Of a DNA stretch of 64,000 nucleotides, positions 1 through 7,837 are shown one piece after another. This DNA is from Burkholderiales bacterium PBB2. Lineage in GTDB: Bacteria; Pseudomonadota; Gammaproteobacteria; Burkholderiales; Burkholderiaceae_C. The notes under the pieces are model-generated. The model did no database searches, had not been told where the DNA came from, and saw only the letters and a program-made list of their open reading frames with translations. Position 1 is the first letter of the stretch; every line of letters starts with the position of its first letter. The stretch spans positions 1 to 64,000 of the forward strand of contig NKIM01000016.1 of NCBI GenBank assembly GCA_002255955.1, in the 5' to 3' direction. Position numbers and translations under genes: made by a program.

Positions 1-477
1 GTCGGCGCTGCGGGCGGCCTGCAGCTCGCCATCCTGGGTCATGGCGGTGGTCAGGCTGACGCTGCGGCCGCTGCCGCGGCGGGTCAGCGGGCGCTGCACC
101 TGGGCGGCGGCGGCAATGGCTGCGGTCACGCCAGGCACCACCTCGCTGGCGATGCCGGCTTCATGCAGGGCGATCAGCTCTTCTTCCAAGCGGCCGAAGA
201 CGCTGGCATCGCCGCCCTTGAGGCGCACGACGCGGCGGCCGGTCAGGGCCTGCTTGACCAGGGCGGCGTTGATGGCGGTCTGCTTGGTCGAGTCGCAAAA
301 ACCGCGCTTGCCCACATCGATCCATTCCGCGTGCGGCGCCAGATCGCGCAGGGCCGGGTCGGTCAGGGCGTCGAACAGCACCACCTCGGCGGCGGCCAGG
401 GCGCGCGCGCCGCGCAGGGTGATGAGGTCGGCGGCGCCGGGGCCAGCGCTGACGAAGAGGACGGTTTGTGGGCTCAT
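1..477 (-). CDS. cobA: Uroporphyrinogen-III C-methyltransferase, N-terminal part (cut by window edge)
   Basis: The first 159 residues of a SAM-dependent methyltransferase that makes precorrin-2 from uroporphyrinogen III, the first committed step to siroheme. The start has the glycine-rich SAM-binding segment (VSAGPGAADLITLRGARAL), followed by the family motif RLKGGDASVFGR near residue 85 and PGVTAAIAAAA near 115. The reading frame stays open through position 1, so the C-terminal third lies outside the window. It is the last visible gene of the cys operon, 33 bp after cysN. Its place there makes sense because CysI needs siroheme. Whether it is a stand-alone SUMT or the CysG fusion cannot be told: in CysG this domain is C-terminal, and here it starts at the N-terminus, which favours the stand-alone form. 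Confidence 0.93.
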   Translation of the reverse strand, partial: MSPQTVLFVSAGPGAADLITLRGARALAAAEVVLFDALTDPALRDLAPHAEWIDVGKRGFCDSTKQTAINAALVKQALTGRRVVRLKGGDASVFGRLEEELIALHEAGIASEVVPGVTAAIAAAAQVQRPLTRRGSGRSVSLTTAMTQDGELQAARSAD

Positions 478-510
478 GGGGCGACTCTTTTCAGGCCGTG
501 ACGCTGGGCT

Positions 511-1830
511 TCAGCGCACCAGCAGGGCACCGCTGGTGCGGTTGCTGCTGGGGTCGACGACGATCAGGCTGCCGCCGACGCGGTTGCTGGCATAGGGCTC
601 CACCGGCAGGGCGGCCTGCACCTCGATCTGCACATGGCCGATCTCGTTGACGTTCAGCTGCTCCGCCTCCAGCGGCTGCAGGCTGTGGATGTCCAGGCGG
701 TGCTCGATGGCGCTGATGCGGCCCTGTACCCAGCGGTTGCCGTGGCGCAGCCAGTATTTGCGGCCCGGCACGGCCGGCTCGGTGTCCAGCCAGGCCAGGG
801 TGGCTTTGAAGGCTTGCGTCGGCTGGGCCGAACCCGGGGTGACGATCCAGTCGCCGCGCGAGACATCAAGCTGGCGGTCCAGCACCACGCCCGCCGATTC
901 ACCGGCCACGCTGTGGCTCACGGTCTCGCCGGCACGGCGCACCTCGGCCACGATGGCCTTCTCACCGCTGGGCAGGATCTGGATCTCGTCGCCGGCCTGG
1001 ATCTGGCCATGGGCGATGCGGCCCCAGAGGGTGCGCGGCTGGTGGCCGGTGCCTTCTCCCGTTTCACCGGAGTCTCGGGCCACGTATTGCACCGGGATCA
1101 AGACCTGACCCTCGACTTTTTCCTGCACGCCCGGCAGGCTTTCCAGCACCTGCAGCAGCGAGGGACCTTGGTACCAGCTCGCCCATTCACCGGCCAGCGG
1201 CTGGGTGACGTTGTCGCCGCGCAGGGCCGAGACCGGCACGATGGCGGTGATGGCAATGCCGGCCTGCTCGGCAAAGGCGCGCAAGGCCTTTTCCACCGCA
1301 GCGAAGGCCGGGCCGGGCTGTTCCAGCGCGTCGAGCTTGTTGACGGCGAAGACGATGCCGGGCACGCGCAGCAGATGGGCCAGCAGGCTGTGGCGGCGGG
1401 TTTGTGGCAAGAGCTCGACGGACTCGACCGAGGTGTCCAGCTTGGTGATGTCCACCAGCACCACGGCGGCATCGCTGCCGGCGGCGGCCGTCACCATATT
1501 GCGGGTGTACTGCTCATGGCCGGGCGCGTCGGCAATGATGAACTTGCGCGTCTTGGTGGCGAAATAGCGGTAGGCCACATCGATGGTGATGCCTTGCTCG
1601 CGCTCGGCCTCCAGGCCATCGGTCAGCAGGGACAGGTCGATGGGCGCACCGGCGGCGCGCTTTTCCAGGGTGTCCAGCTGGTCGGCCAGGATGGCGCGGG
1701 AATCGAACAGCAGGCGGCCGATCAGGGTGCTCTTGCCATCGTCGACGCTGCCGGCCGTGAGAAAGCGCAGGGCGCGGTGATGGGTGTCCACGTCAGAGTC
1801 GTGGATCAGGTGTTCAGCAACGGCGTTCAT
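511..1830 (-). CDS. cysN: Sulfate adenylyltransferase subunit 1 (GTPase)
   Basis: GTPase subunit of ATP sulfurylase; GTP hydrolysis drives formation of adenylyl sulfate (APS) from sulfate and ATP by CysD. The 439-residue product has the P-loop GSVDDGKST at 27-35, the switch II motif DAPGHEQY at about 101-108, NKLD near 157, and elongation-factor-like beta-barrel domains in the C-terminal half. It ends without an APS kinase (CysC) domain, so this is not the CysNC fusion. The start ATG lies 2 bp from the cysD stop, and the operon order cysD-cysN is the usual one. Activity should be cytoplasmic. Confidence 0.97.
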   Translation of the reverse strand: MNAVAEHLIHDSDVDTHHRALRFLTAGSVDDGKSTLIGRLLFDSRAILADQLDTLEKRAAGAPIDLSLLTDGLEAEREQGITIDVAYRYFATKTRKFIIADAPGHEQYTRNMVTAAAGSDAAVVLVDITKLDTSVESVELLPQTRRHSLLAHLLRVPGIVFAVNKLDALEQPGPAFAAVEKALRAFAEQAGIAITAIVPVSALRGDNVTQPLAGEWASWYQGPSLLQVLESLPGVQEKVEGQVLIPVQYVARDSGETGEGTGHQPRTLWGRIAHGQIQAGDEIQILPSGEKAIVAEVRRAGETVSHSVAGESAGVVLDRQLDVSRGDWIVTPGSAQPTQAFKATLAWLDTEPAVPGRKYWLRHGNRWVQGRISAIEHRLDIHSLQPLEAEQLNVNEIGHVQIEVQAALPVEPYASNRVGGSLIVVDPSSNRTSGALLVR

Positions 1831-1832
1831 GA

Positions 1833-2792
1833 TCAGAAATACCCTTCCTTCTTGCGGCGCTCCATCGAGGCCTCGGACGTGCGGTCGTCCATGCGGGTGG
1901 CGCCGCGCTCGCTGACGGTCACGGTCAGCGTCTCGGCCACGATGTCGGCGGCCGTGGCGGCCGTGCTTTCCACCGGGCAGGTGCAGGTCATATCGCCCAC
2001 GGTGCGGAAGCGCACGGTGGCGGTTTCCACCGTTTCGCCGGCCTCGGGCGGCGTCACGTCCGTCAGCGGTACCAGCAAGCCCTTGCGGCGAATCACCGGG
2101 CGCTCATGCTTGAAATACAAGCTGGGCAGGGGGATGTTTTCGCGGGCGATGTAGAGCCAGACGTCGAGCTCGGTCCAGTTGCTGATCGGGAAGGCGCGGA
2201 AATGCTCGCCCGGGCGGATGCGGGTGTTGAACAGATTCCAGAGCTCAGGGCGCTGTTCCTTGGGCTGCCATTGGCCGAAGCTGTCGCGGTGGCTGAAGAT
2301 GCGTTCCTTGGCGCGGGCCTTTTCTTCGTCACGGCGGGCGCCGCCGATCAGCACATCGAAGCGGTGCTCTTCGATCGCTTCCAGCAGGGTCACGGTCTGG
2401 TGGCCGTTGCGTGATTCCAGCGGGTGGGCCAGGCGCACGGTGCCCTTTTTGATCGACTCGTCCATGTGCGCCACGATCAGGCGCTCGCCCATCTCGGCCA
2501 CGCGCTTCTCGCGAAATTCGATCACTTCGGGGAAGTTGTGGCCAGTGTCCACATGAACCAGCGGGAAGGGCAGCTTGCCCTTGAACTCATTGCCGGCCAC
2601 ACGCTGCTTGAAAGCTTTTTCGGCCAGGCGCAAGACCACGCAAGAGTCCTTGCCGCTGGAGAACAGCAGGCCTGGGCGCTCGAAAGCGGCGGCCACTTCG
2701 CGCAGGATGAAGATGGCCTCTTCTTCCAGGTGGTCCAGATGGCGTTGGTCCACCGTGGCGGCCAGTGCTTGCAGATTGAGGGGGGCGTTCAT
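1833..2792 (-). CDS. cysD: Sulfate adenylyltransferase subunit 2
   Basis: Catalytic subunit of ATP sulfurylase, partner of CysN. It is 319 residues when started at the ATG whose first base is 2792. That start overlaps the cysH stop as ATGA and gives the normal family N-terminus (MNAPLNLQAL); the frame stays open further upstream but only as shadow of cysH. The PP-loop motif SSGKDS is at 45-50, followed by the arginine-rich family segment GGARRDEEKARAKER. The C-terminal part (residues 240 onward) has the conserved FNTRIRPGEHFRAFPISNWTELD-type region, seen here in two pieces. Translational coupling to cysH upstream and cysN downstream is likely. Confidence 0.97.
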   Translation of the reverse strand: MNAPLNLQALAATVDQRHLDHLEEEAIFILREVAAAFERPGLLFSSGKDSCVVLRLAEKAFKQRVAGNEFKGKLPFPLVHVDTGHNFPEVIEFREKRVAEMGERLIVAHMDESIKKGTVRLAHPLESRNGHQTVTLLEAIEEHRFDVLIGGARRDEEKARAKERIFSHRDSFGQWQPKEQRPELWNLFNTRIRPGEHFRAFPISNWTELDVWLYIARENIPLPSLYFKHERPVIRRKGLLVPLTDVTPPEAGETVETATVRFRTVGDMTCTCPVESTAATAADIVAETLTVTVSERGATRMDDRTSEASMERRKKEGYF

Positions 2793-3601
2793 GCCGAAAC
2801 TCCTGACTTCAATTCTTCGTTCGAGCGGGCTTGGTGCAAGCCGCACTCCTTGGCGTTCTCGTCCTCCCACCACCAGCGTCCCGAGCGGAAATCCTCGCCG
2901 ACCGAGATCGCCCGGGTGCAGGGTGCGCAGCCAATGCTGGGCATGAACTGGTCGTGCAAGGCGTTGTAGGGCACTTGGTGAGTGGCGATGTAATGCCAAA
3001 CATCGGCCCAGCTCCAGTCGGCCAGCACATTGAGCTTGACCCGGCCTTGGCCGTCCAACTCTTCGGCGGGCACCTCGGCGCGGTTCTGGCTCTGCTCGCG
3101 GCGCAGGCCGGTGATCCAGGCCGTGCGGCCGGCCAGCATGCGGCCCAGGGGCTCGAGCTTGCGTACGCCGCAGCAGGCCTTGCGCAGTGCCAGGCTTTCG
3201 TACATGGCGCGCTCGCCATGTGTTTTGACGAAATGCACCACCTGCTCGGCCACTGGGCGGAAGACCTGCACCGAGAGGCCGTAGCGCGCCTCAATCTTCG
3301 GCAGCAGGGCCAGGGTCTCGGCATGCAGGGCGTCGGTGTCCAGGGTGGCGATGTCGATGGTGAGGCCGTGGCGTGCAATCAGGTCCGTGATGACCATGTC
3401 CTCGGCGCCCAGGCTGCTGCTCTGGATCAAACCGGCGCCGAAGCGCTCGGCGGCCGCGCGAAGCTGGGCGACGCTCGCGGCCACGCGATCTTCAAAGCCA
3501 GGCGTGGCGCGGGCGTACAGGCCCACGGCCGAGGCACTGGCCGTGGCGCCGGGCAGGCTGCTCAGCGACCAGCTCAGCGATGAGATGTCTCCGTCGCTCA
3601 T
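2789..3601 (-). CDS. cysH: Assimilatory adenylyl-sulfate (APS) reductase
   Basis: Reduces APS to sulfite with thioredoxin. The 270-residue protein carries the cysteine pairs that bind a [4Fe-4S] cluster: ACCGVRKLEPL in the middle and CAPC near residue 230. These mark the APS-reducing branch of the CysH family rather than the PAPS reductase of enterics, which lacks the cluster. The C-terminal catalytic stretch includes the cysteine of ECGLH. The absence of an APS kinase gene in the operon fits with direct use of APS. Start and stop overlap the neighbouring genes by 4 bp on both sides (ATGA), pointing to one coupled transcript. Confidence 0.96.
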   Translation of the reverse strand: MSDGDISSLSWSLSSLPGATASASAVGLYARATPGFEDRVAASVAQLRAAAERFGAGLIQSSSLGAEDMVITDLIARHGLTIDIATLDTDALHAETLALLPKIEARYGLSVQVFRPVAEQVVHFVKTHGERAMYESLALRKACCGVRKLEPLGRMLAGRTAWITGLRREQSQNRAEVPAEELDGQGRVKLNVLADWSWADVWHYIATHQVPYNALHDQFMPSIGCAPCTRAISVGEDFRSGRWWWEDENAKECGLHQARSNEELKSGVSA

Positions 3602-4113
3602 GCCGCGCCTCGCGCAAACACCGGTTGTGCGTGATCCACATCGCCCTGGTAATGGGCCGGGAAGAAGGCCAGGGCGCGCTCGGCCGCAGCCTGGCTTTCG
3701 CCGGCGCGCAGCTGCACGGCATCGAAACCGCAGCGGGCCAACAAGGGCAGCATGTCGACGATCACCTCGCCGGTGGCGCGGATCTCACCGGCAAAGCGGT
3801 AGCGCGAGCGCAGCAGGCGGGCCTGGCTGTAGGCGCGGCCGTCCACCCATTTCGGGAACTTCAGGGCCACCAGGGCCAGGCGGGGCAGGTCGGTGGCCAG
3901 GTCTTCGATGGCGTAGTCATTGGGCACTTCCACGCCGGTGGCCAGGCCCGCGGGCCAGTGGTCGCGCACGGCATGCCATTGCTCCAGGCTCAGCAGCAGG
4001 TTGGGCGCCGGGTCCGGGTGCGGCATGGGGCCGTCTTCGCCGAGCACGTGGTGCCATTGGGGATGGGTGCTGTCGATGAATTTCATGGTCGTCGTCGGCT
4101 GGGCGGTGGTCAT
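3598..4113 (-). CDS. DUF934 family protein of the sulfate-assimilation operon
   Basis: A 171-residue protein of the DUF934 family, which is found almost only between cysI/nirA and cysH in proteobacteria. The reaction is unknown; a role as partner of sulfite reductase (electron delivery or cofactor loading) is a common guess because these operons lack cysJ. The recognisable core is LATDLPRLALVALKFPKW followed by FAGEIRATGEVI. No transmembrane segment or cysteine motif suited to a cluster was seen. The ATG at 4113 overlaps the cysI stop (ATGA); a second ATG at 4086 is possible and would remove nine residues. Confidence 0.9.
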   Translation of the reverse strand: MTTAQPTTTMKFIDSTHPQWHHVLGEDGPMPHPDPAPNLLLSLEQWHAVRDHWPAGLATGVEVPNDYAIEDLATDLPRLALVALKFPKWVDGRAYSQARLLRSRYRFAGEIRATGEVIVDMLPLLARCGFDAVQLRAGESQAAAERALAFFPAHYQGDVDHAQPVFARGAA

Positions 4114-5822
4114 TGGGCTTCGGCAGTGGCATTCGCGCCGGTCAGCGTGCGAACGGCGTTCGCCGGCGCCTTGAAAGGCTCGAGGCCGATGCGGCGCACG
4201 GTGTCGATGAAGCGTTCGCTGTGGCCCGCGCGCTGGCTGCGGTAGGTCTGCACGATGGACTCGATCACATCCGGTACCTCGTCGGCCGCGAAGGAGGGGC
4301 CGATCACCTTGCCCGGCACCGAGGCGCCCGAGAGGGTGGAACCGTCCGAGCCGCCCAGCGAGATCTGGTACCACTCCTTGCCGTCCTTGTCGACGCCGAG
4401 GATGCCGATGTGGCCGCTGTGGTGGTGGCCGCAGCTATTGATGCAGCCGCTGATGTGCAGGTCGATGTCGCCGATGTCGTACTGCTCGTCCAGGTCCTCG
4501 AAGCGCTCGGTGATGGCAGCTGCCACCGGTATCGAGCGGGCATTGGCCAGGGCGCAGAAGTCGCCGCCGGGGCAGGCGATCATGTCGGTCAGCAGGCCGA
4601 TATTGGGCGTGGCGAAGCCCAGCGCGCGGCTGGCTTCAAACAAAGCCGGCAGGTCGGCCTCGCACACCCAGGTCAGCACCAGGTTCTGGTCGTGGCTGAC
4701 GCGCAGCTCGCCCAGGCCGAAGCGCTCGGACAGTTCGGCAGCGCCGTCCATCTGCGCGTCGGTGGCGTCGCCGGGGGCGATGCCGGCGCGCTTGAGCGAC
4801 AAGGTCACGGCGCGATAGCCCGGCACGCGGTGGCCGTGGACGTTGCGTTCCAACCAGCGCTTGTAGGGGCCCGCTTCCACGCCCGCGAAGATGTCGCTGC
4901 GCTCGCCCGGCTGCACGCCGGCCGGCGTGGTGAAGCTGGCGGCCACGCGGTCCAGCTCGGCCTGCGGGATCAGGTGCTCGCGGCCGCCTTCGTCCAGCTC
5001 CAGGATCTGCTTGAACTCGGCGTTCACGTCATCGAAGAAGGCCTGGCCCTCGGCCTTGACCAGGATCTTGATGCGGGCCTTGTAGGCGTTGTCGCGGCGG
5101 CCATAGCGGTTGTAGACGCGCACGATGGCCTCGATGTAGACGAGGATCTGCTGCCAGGGCAGGAACTCATTGATCACCTGGCCGATGATGGGTGTGCGGC
5201 CCATGCCGCCGCCGACCAGCACCTGGAAGCCGACCTCGCCGGCCTCGTTCTTCTTCAGCTGCAGGCCGATGTCATGCCAGGCGATGGCGGCGCGGTCTTC
5301 GGCCGCGCCCGAGATGGCGATCTTGAACTTGCGCGGCAGGAAGGCGAACTCGGGGTGCAGGGTGCTCCACTGGCGCAGCACTTCGGCGTAAGGGCGCGGG
5401 TCAACGATCTCGTCGGGGGCAATGCCGGCGAAGCAGTCGCTGGTGATGTTGCGGATGCAGTTGCCGCTGGTCTGGATGCCGTGCATGTCGACCGCAGCCA
5501 GGCGGTCCATCACATCGGCGGCCTGGGGCAGGGGGATCCAGTTGTACTGCAGGTTCTGGCGCGTGGTGAAGTGGCCATAGCCGCGGTCAAAGTCGCGGGC
5601 GATGCCGGCCAGGGCGCGCAACTGGGCGCTGGACAGCACGCCGTAAGGCACGGCCACGCGCAGCATGGGCGCATGGCGCTGCACATACCAGCCGTTTTGC
5701 AGGCGCAAGGGGCGGAACTCTTCGTCGCTCAGGGTGCCGGCCAGATTGCGTTCGAGCTGGTCGCGGAACTGCGCGGCACGGGCGTGGACGAACTGGCGGT
5801 CGAAGTCGGTGTACTGGTACAT
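4110..5822 (-). CDS. cysI: Sulfite reductase hemoprotein subunit (ferredoxin/NADPH type)
   Basis: Siroheme and [4Fe-4S] enzyme that reduces sulfite to sulfide with six electrons. The 570-residue product has two ferrodoxin-like halves: NGWYVQRHAPMLRVAVPYG near the start, and the cluster cysteines CPGGDFC at about 416-422 and GCINSC at about 458-463. These are the four ligands that bridge to siroheme. No flavoprotein subunit (cysJ) lies nearby, so electrons probably come from ferredoxin or an unlinked donor. A nitrite reductase of the same family would look similar, but the cysH-cysD-cysN neighbours settle the role. The 66-bp leader contains two copies of an 8-bp direct repeat (5846-5861). Confidence 0.95.
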   Translation of the reverse strand: MYQYTDFDRQFVHARAAQFRDQLERNLAGTLSDEEFRPLRLQNGWYVQRHAPMLRVAVPYGVLSSAQLRALAGIARDFDRGYGHFTTRQNLQYNWIPLPQAADVMDRLAAVDMHGIQTSGNCIRNITSDCFAGIAPDEIVDPRPYAEVLRQWSTLHPEFAFLPRKFKIAISGAAEDRAAIAWHDIGLQLKKNEAGEVGFQVLVGGGMGRTPIIGQVINEFLPWQQILVYIEAIVRVYNRYGRRDNAYKARIKILVKAEGQAFFDDVNAEFKQILELDEGGREHLIPQAELDRVAASFTTPAGVQPGERSDIFAGVEAGPYKRWLERNVHGHRVPGYRAVTLSLKRAGIAPGDATDAQMDGAAELSERFGLGELRVSHDQNLVLTWVCEADLPALFEASRALGFATPNIGLLTDMIACPGGDFCALANARSIPVAAAITERFEDLDEQYDIGDIDLHISGCINSCGHHHSGHIGILGVDKDGKEWYQISLGGSDGSTLSGASVPGKVIGPSFAADEVPDVIESIVQTYRSQRAGHSERFIDTVRRIGLEPFKAPANAVRTLTGANATAEAQ

Positions 5823-5888
5823 GGCGGGCTTGTCGGAAGAGTTCGGAGGATCTGAGGATCTGAGAAGGGGTTTCGGCCGGGCGGGCGT

Positions 5889-6656
5889 TCAATGAATGAC
5901 TTTCCAACCCGCCAGCAGCAAGGAGCCGCACAGCAGGCCGCGCACCACGCCATCGGGCAGGCGGCGCGTCAGCTGGGCGCCCAGCCAGATGCCGGGCATG
6001 GAGCCGATCAGCAAGGGCAGCAGCAAGGTCCAGTTGACATGGCCCAGCGTGGCATGGCCGATGCCGGCCACCAGGGTCAGGGGCACGGCGTGGGCGATGT
6101 CGCTGCCGACGATGTAGCGCGCTTCCAGGCGCGGGTAGATCAGCAGAATCAAGGTGGCGCCGATCGCGCCGGCGCCGATCGAGGACAGCGAAACCAGCAG
6201 GCCCAGCAGCACGCCGGCCGCGACCGTCAGCGCCGGCTTGCGCGACTCGGGGATGTGGCGTTCCAGGCGCAGGCCCACGGCCTGCCACGATTTTTTGAAG
6301 GCCACGACCAGGGCGGTCAGGAACAGCGCGATGCCCAGGGAAAAGGTCAGGGTGCTGGCCCAGCCTTTGGTGATGTCGGTGGCGTGCATCAGGGCCACGG
6401 TGGCAATCGATGCGGGAATACTGCCGGCCAGCAGCAGGGCGGTCAGGCCCCATTTCACGTGGCCGTGGCGCGAGTGCGCCACCGAGCCGGACATCTTGGT
6501 CAGGGCGGCGAACCACAGGTCGGTGCCGATGGCCACGGCCGGGCTGAGCCGGAACACCGACAGCAGCAGCGGCGTCATCAGCGAACCGCCGCCCACGCCG
6601 GTCACCCCGACGATGGCGCCGACGCCAAATCCACTTGCAATTGCCATCCAGTCCAC
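5889..6656 (-). CDS. TSUP family membrane permease (TauE/SafE type)
   Basis: A 255-residue integral inner-membrane protein with about eight hydrophobic segments and the two family-typical glycine-rich helices (GVTGVGGGSLMTP near 18 and SSIGAGAIGATL near 157). TSUP proteins move sulfur-containing anions such as sulfite, sulfoacetate or thiosulfate. As first gene of the cys operon it could import an oxidised sulfur source or export surplus sulfite; the sequence cannot tell which. The start is a GTG at 6656; an ATG three codons in (6647) is an alternative. Confidence 0.88.
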   Translation of the reverse strand: MDWMAIASGFGVGAIVGVTGVGGGSLMTPLLLSVFRLSPAVAIGTDLWFAALTKMSGSVAHSRHGHVKWGLTALLLAGSIPASIATVALMHATDITKGWASTLTFSLGIALFLTALVVAFKKSWQAVGLRLERHIPESRKPALTVAAGVLLGLLVSLSSIGAGAIGATLILLIYPRLEARYIVGSDIAHAVPLTLVAGIGHATLGHVNWTLLLPLLIGSMPGIWLGAQLTRRLPDGVVRGLLCGSLLLAGWKVIH

Positions 6657-6715
6657 ATGTGTCCCCAGTTGCTGAGGCGCAGGTCTGCGTCTCAGGGGGC
6701 GGACTTTATGCAGTC

Positions 6716-6773
6716 TTCATATATATACAAACCATTTATTTGTAGATTGCTTATCCGAATTTGCATATATGAA
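6716..6773. promoter_or_regulatory. AT-rich nested dyads upstream of the cys operon (candidate operator/promoter)
   Basis: A short AT-rich island in GC-rich DNA between the divergent TSUP and DUF1993 genes. It holds a perfect inverted repeat TACAAA-N7-TTTGTA (6726-6744), enclosed by an outer imperfect pair, TTCATATATA at 6716 and CATATATGAA ending at 6773 (9 of 10 match). Symmetry of this size fits a LysR-type regulator such as CysB, the usual controller of sulfate assimilation, but the site is a guess from position and symmetry. Confidence 0.5.
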
Positions 6774-6909
6774 ATTCGAGGCGCAGCCCCACCCGGTCAT
6801 TCGCTGCGGCGCCAGCGGCATTCACACGGGGCTGACAGAATGCGCAGCGTCGGGCCGCGAACCTGTGGCTCCCATGTTTTCCCCAACCGTCAAGTTAGAA
6901 AGTGCCGCC

Positions 6910-7428
6910 ATGACCGCATCCACTCCCGTTCTGCACCAAGCCAGTATTCCCGTGTTCAAGCAAATGCTGGGCGGCCTGGCCGATGTGCTGAGCAAGGCCG
7001 AGGCTCATGCCACGGCGCGCAATATCGATCCGCAGGTGTTCCTGCAGTCGCGCCTGTTCCCGGACATGTTTGCCCTGCTGCGCCAGGTCCAGATCGCCTG
7101 TGATTTCGCCAAGGGCGTGAGCGCCCGCCTGGCCGGCGCCGAGGTGCCCAGCGTGGCGGACGAGGAAAAGAGTTTTGCAGAGCTGCAGGCGCGCATCCAG
7201 GCCACTCTGGCTTTCATCGATGGCCTGCCTGCCGAGGCCTTTGCCGAGGCCGCCAGCCGCGAGGTGGTGCTGCGCCCAGGCACGCCGAAAGAGCGCCGCT
7301 TCGCCGGCCAGGCCTATCTGCTGAGCTACGGCCTGCCGCAGTTCTTCTTCCATGTGACCACGGCCTACGCCATCCTGCGTCACAACGGCGTGGAGCTGGG
7401 CAAGAAGGACTATATGGGCGCCTTCTGA
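6910..7428 (+). CDS. DUF1993 domain protein
   Basis: A 172-residue cytoplasmic protein of the DUF1993 family, all-helical and distantly like DinB four-helix bundles; no function is established. The family signature is visible as an N-terminal FKQMLGGLADVLSKAEAHA and a C-terminal SYGLPQFFFHVTTAYAILRH with the terminal GKKDYMGAF. The ATG at 6910 is chosen because homology-like content begins there; the frame is open from 6769 but that extension looks like leader DNA and crosses the AT-rich island. The gene is monocistronic and divergent from the sulfur operon. Confidence 0.88.
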   Translation: MTASTPVLHQASIPVFKQMLGGLADVLSKAEAHATARNIDPQVFLQSRLFPDMFALLRQVQIACDFAKGVSARLAGAEVPSVADEEKSFAELQARIQATLAFIDGLPAEAFAEAASREVVLRPGTPKERRFAGQAYLLSYGLPQFFFHVTTAYAILRHNGVELGKKDYMGAF

Positions 7429-7451
7429 GGCAGCGTCTGAGGCGTTTTTGA

Positions 7452-7469
7452 GGCGCAGCTGGCTGCGCC
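7452..7469 (+). terminator. GC-rich hairpin after the DUF1993 gene
   Basis: A perfect 7-bp stem (GGCGCAG / CTGCGCC) with loop CTGG lies 24 bp after the stop codon. There is no T-run behind it, although TTTTT precedes it, so it is only a weak terminator candidate. Confidence 0.3.
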
Positions 7470-7580
7470 GACCCCGGGCCTGAGCCCGCTTCATGTCACA
7501 CTGCGGCACGGTTTTTCGAGTTCGCTGGAAACACCCCATCGTCCATCTGTGCCGCAGGCACGCCAACTGAGGAGCGACTC

Positions 7581-7721
7581 ATGGCCAAAGGTCAGCAAAA
7601 GAGCAACAAGGAAGCGAAGAAGCCGAAGAAGGACAGCGCGCCGCCCAAGCCGATTTCATCCGGCGCGGTGATGCCCACGGTCACCACCGTGGTGCCCGAT
7701 CGCAGCAAGAAGGCCAAGTAA
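7581..7721 (+). CDS. Small basic hypothetical protein, 46 residues
   Basis: A short open frame with a clear Shine-Dalgarno (GAGGAG, 7569-7574) seven bases before the ATG. The product begins MAKGQQKSNKEAKKPKK and ends DRSKKAK; it is very rich in lysine in the first 20 residues and has a hydrophobic, threonine/valine-rich middle (MPTVTTVV). Similar tiny lysine-rich proteins starting MA(K/R)GQ are common in proteobacterial genomes from my recollection, and none has a known role. Nucleic-acid or ribosome association would suit the charge but is inference. Confidence 0.75.
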   Translation: MAKGQQKSNKEAKKPKKDSAPPKPISSGAVMPTVTTVVPDRSKKAK

Positions 7722-7732
7722 GAAGTAACCGC

Positions 7733-7772
7733 GGGCCCCGAGCGTGGCGAAACATTCGCCGCTTCGGGCCCC
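7733..7772. terminator. Large imperfect hairpin between convergent genes
   Basis: GGGCCCCGAGCG-TGGCGAA pairs with TTCGCCGCTTCGGGCCCC around the loop ACA. It sits between the 46-residue gene and the oppositely directed EAL gene. No T-tract follows on either strand, so a bidirectional block to transcription is plausible but not certain. Confidence 0.4.
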
Positions 7773-7837
7773 ACCCACCGCAAGACCCGGCCACGTGCGC
7801 TCAACGCGCCCGTGGCTTTTTCATGCGCAGCTGCGGC

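Noticed and set aside
4113-5855. 580-residue plus-strand frame across cysI
   Set aside because: Antisense to a gene with intact siroheme-cluster motifs.
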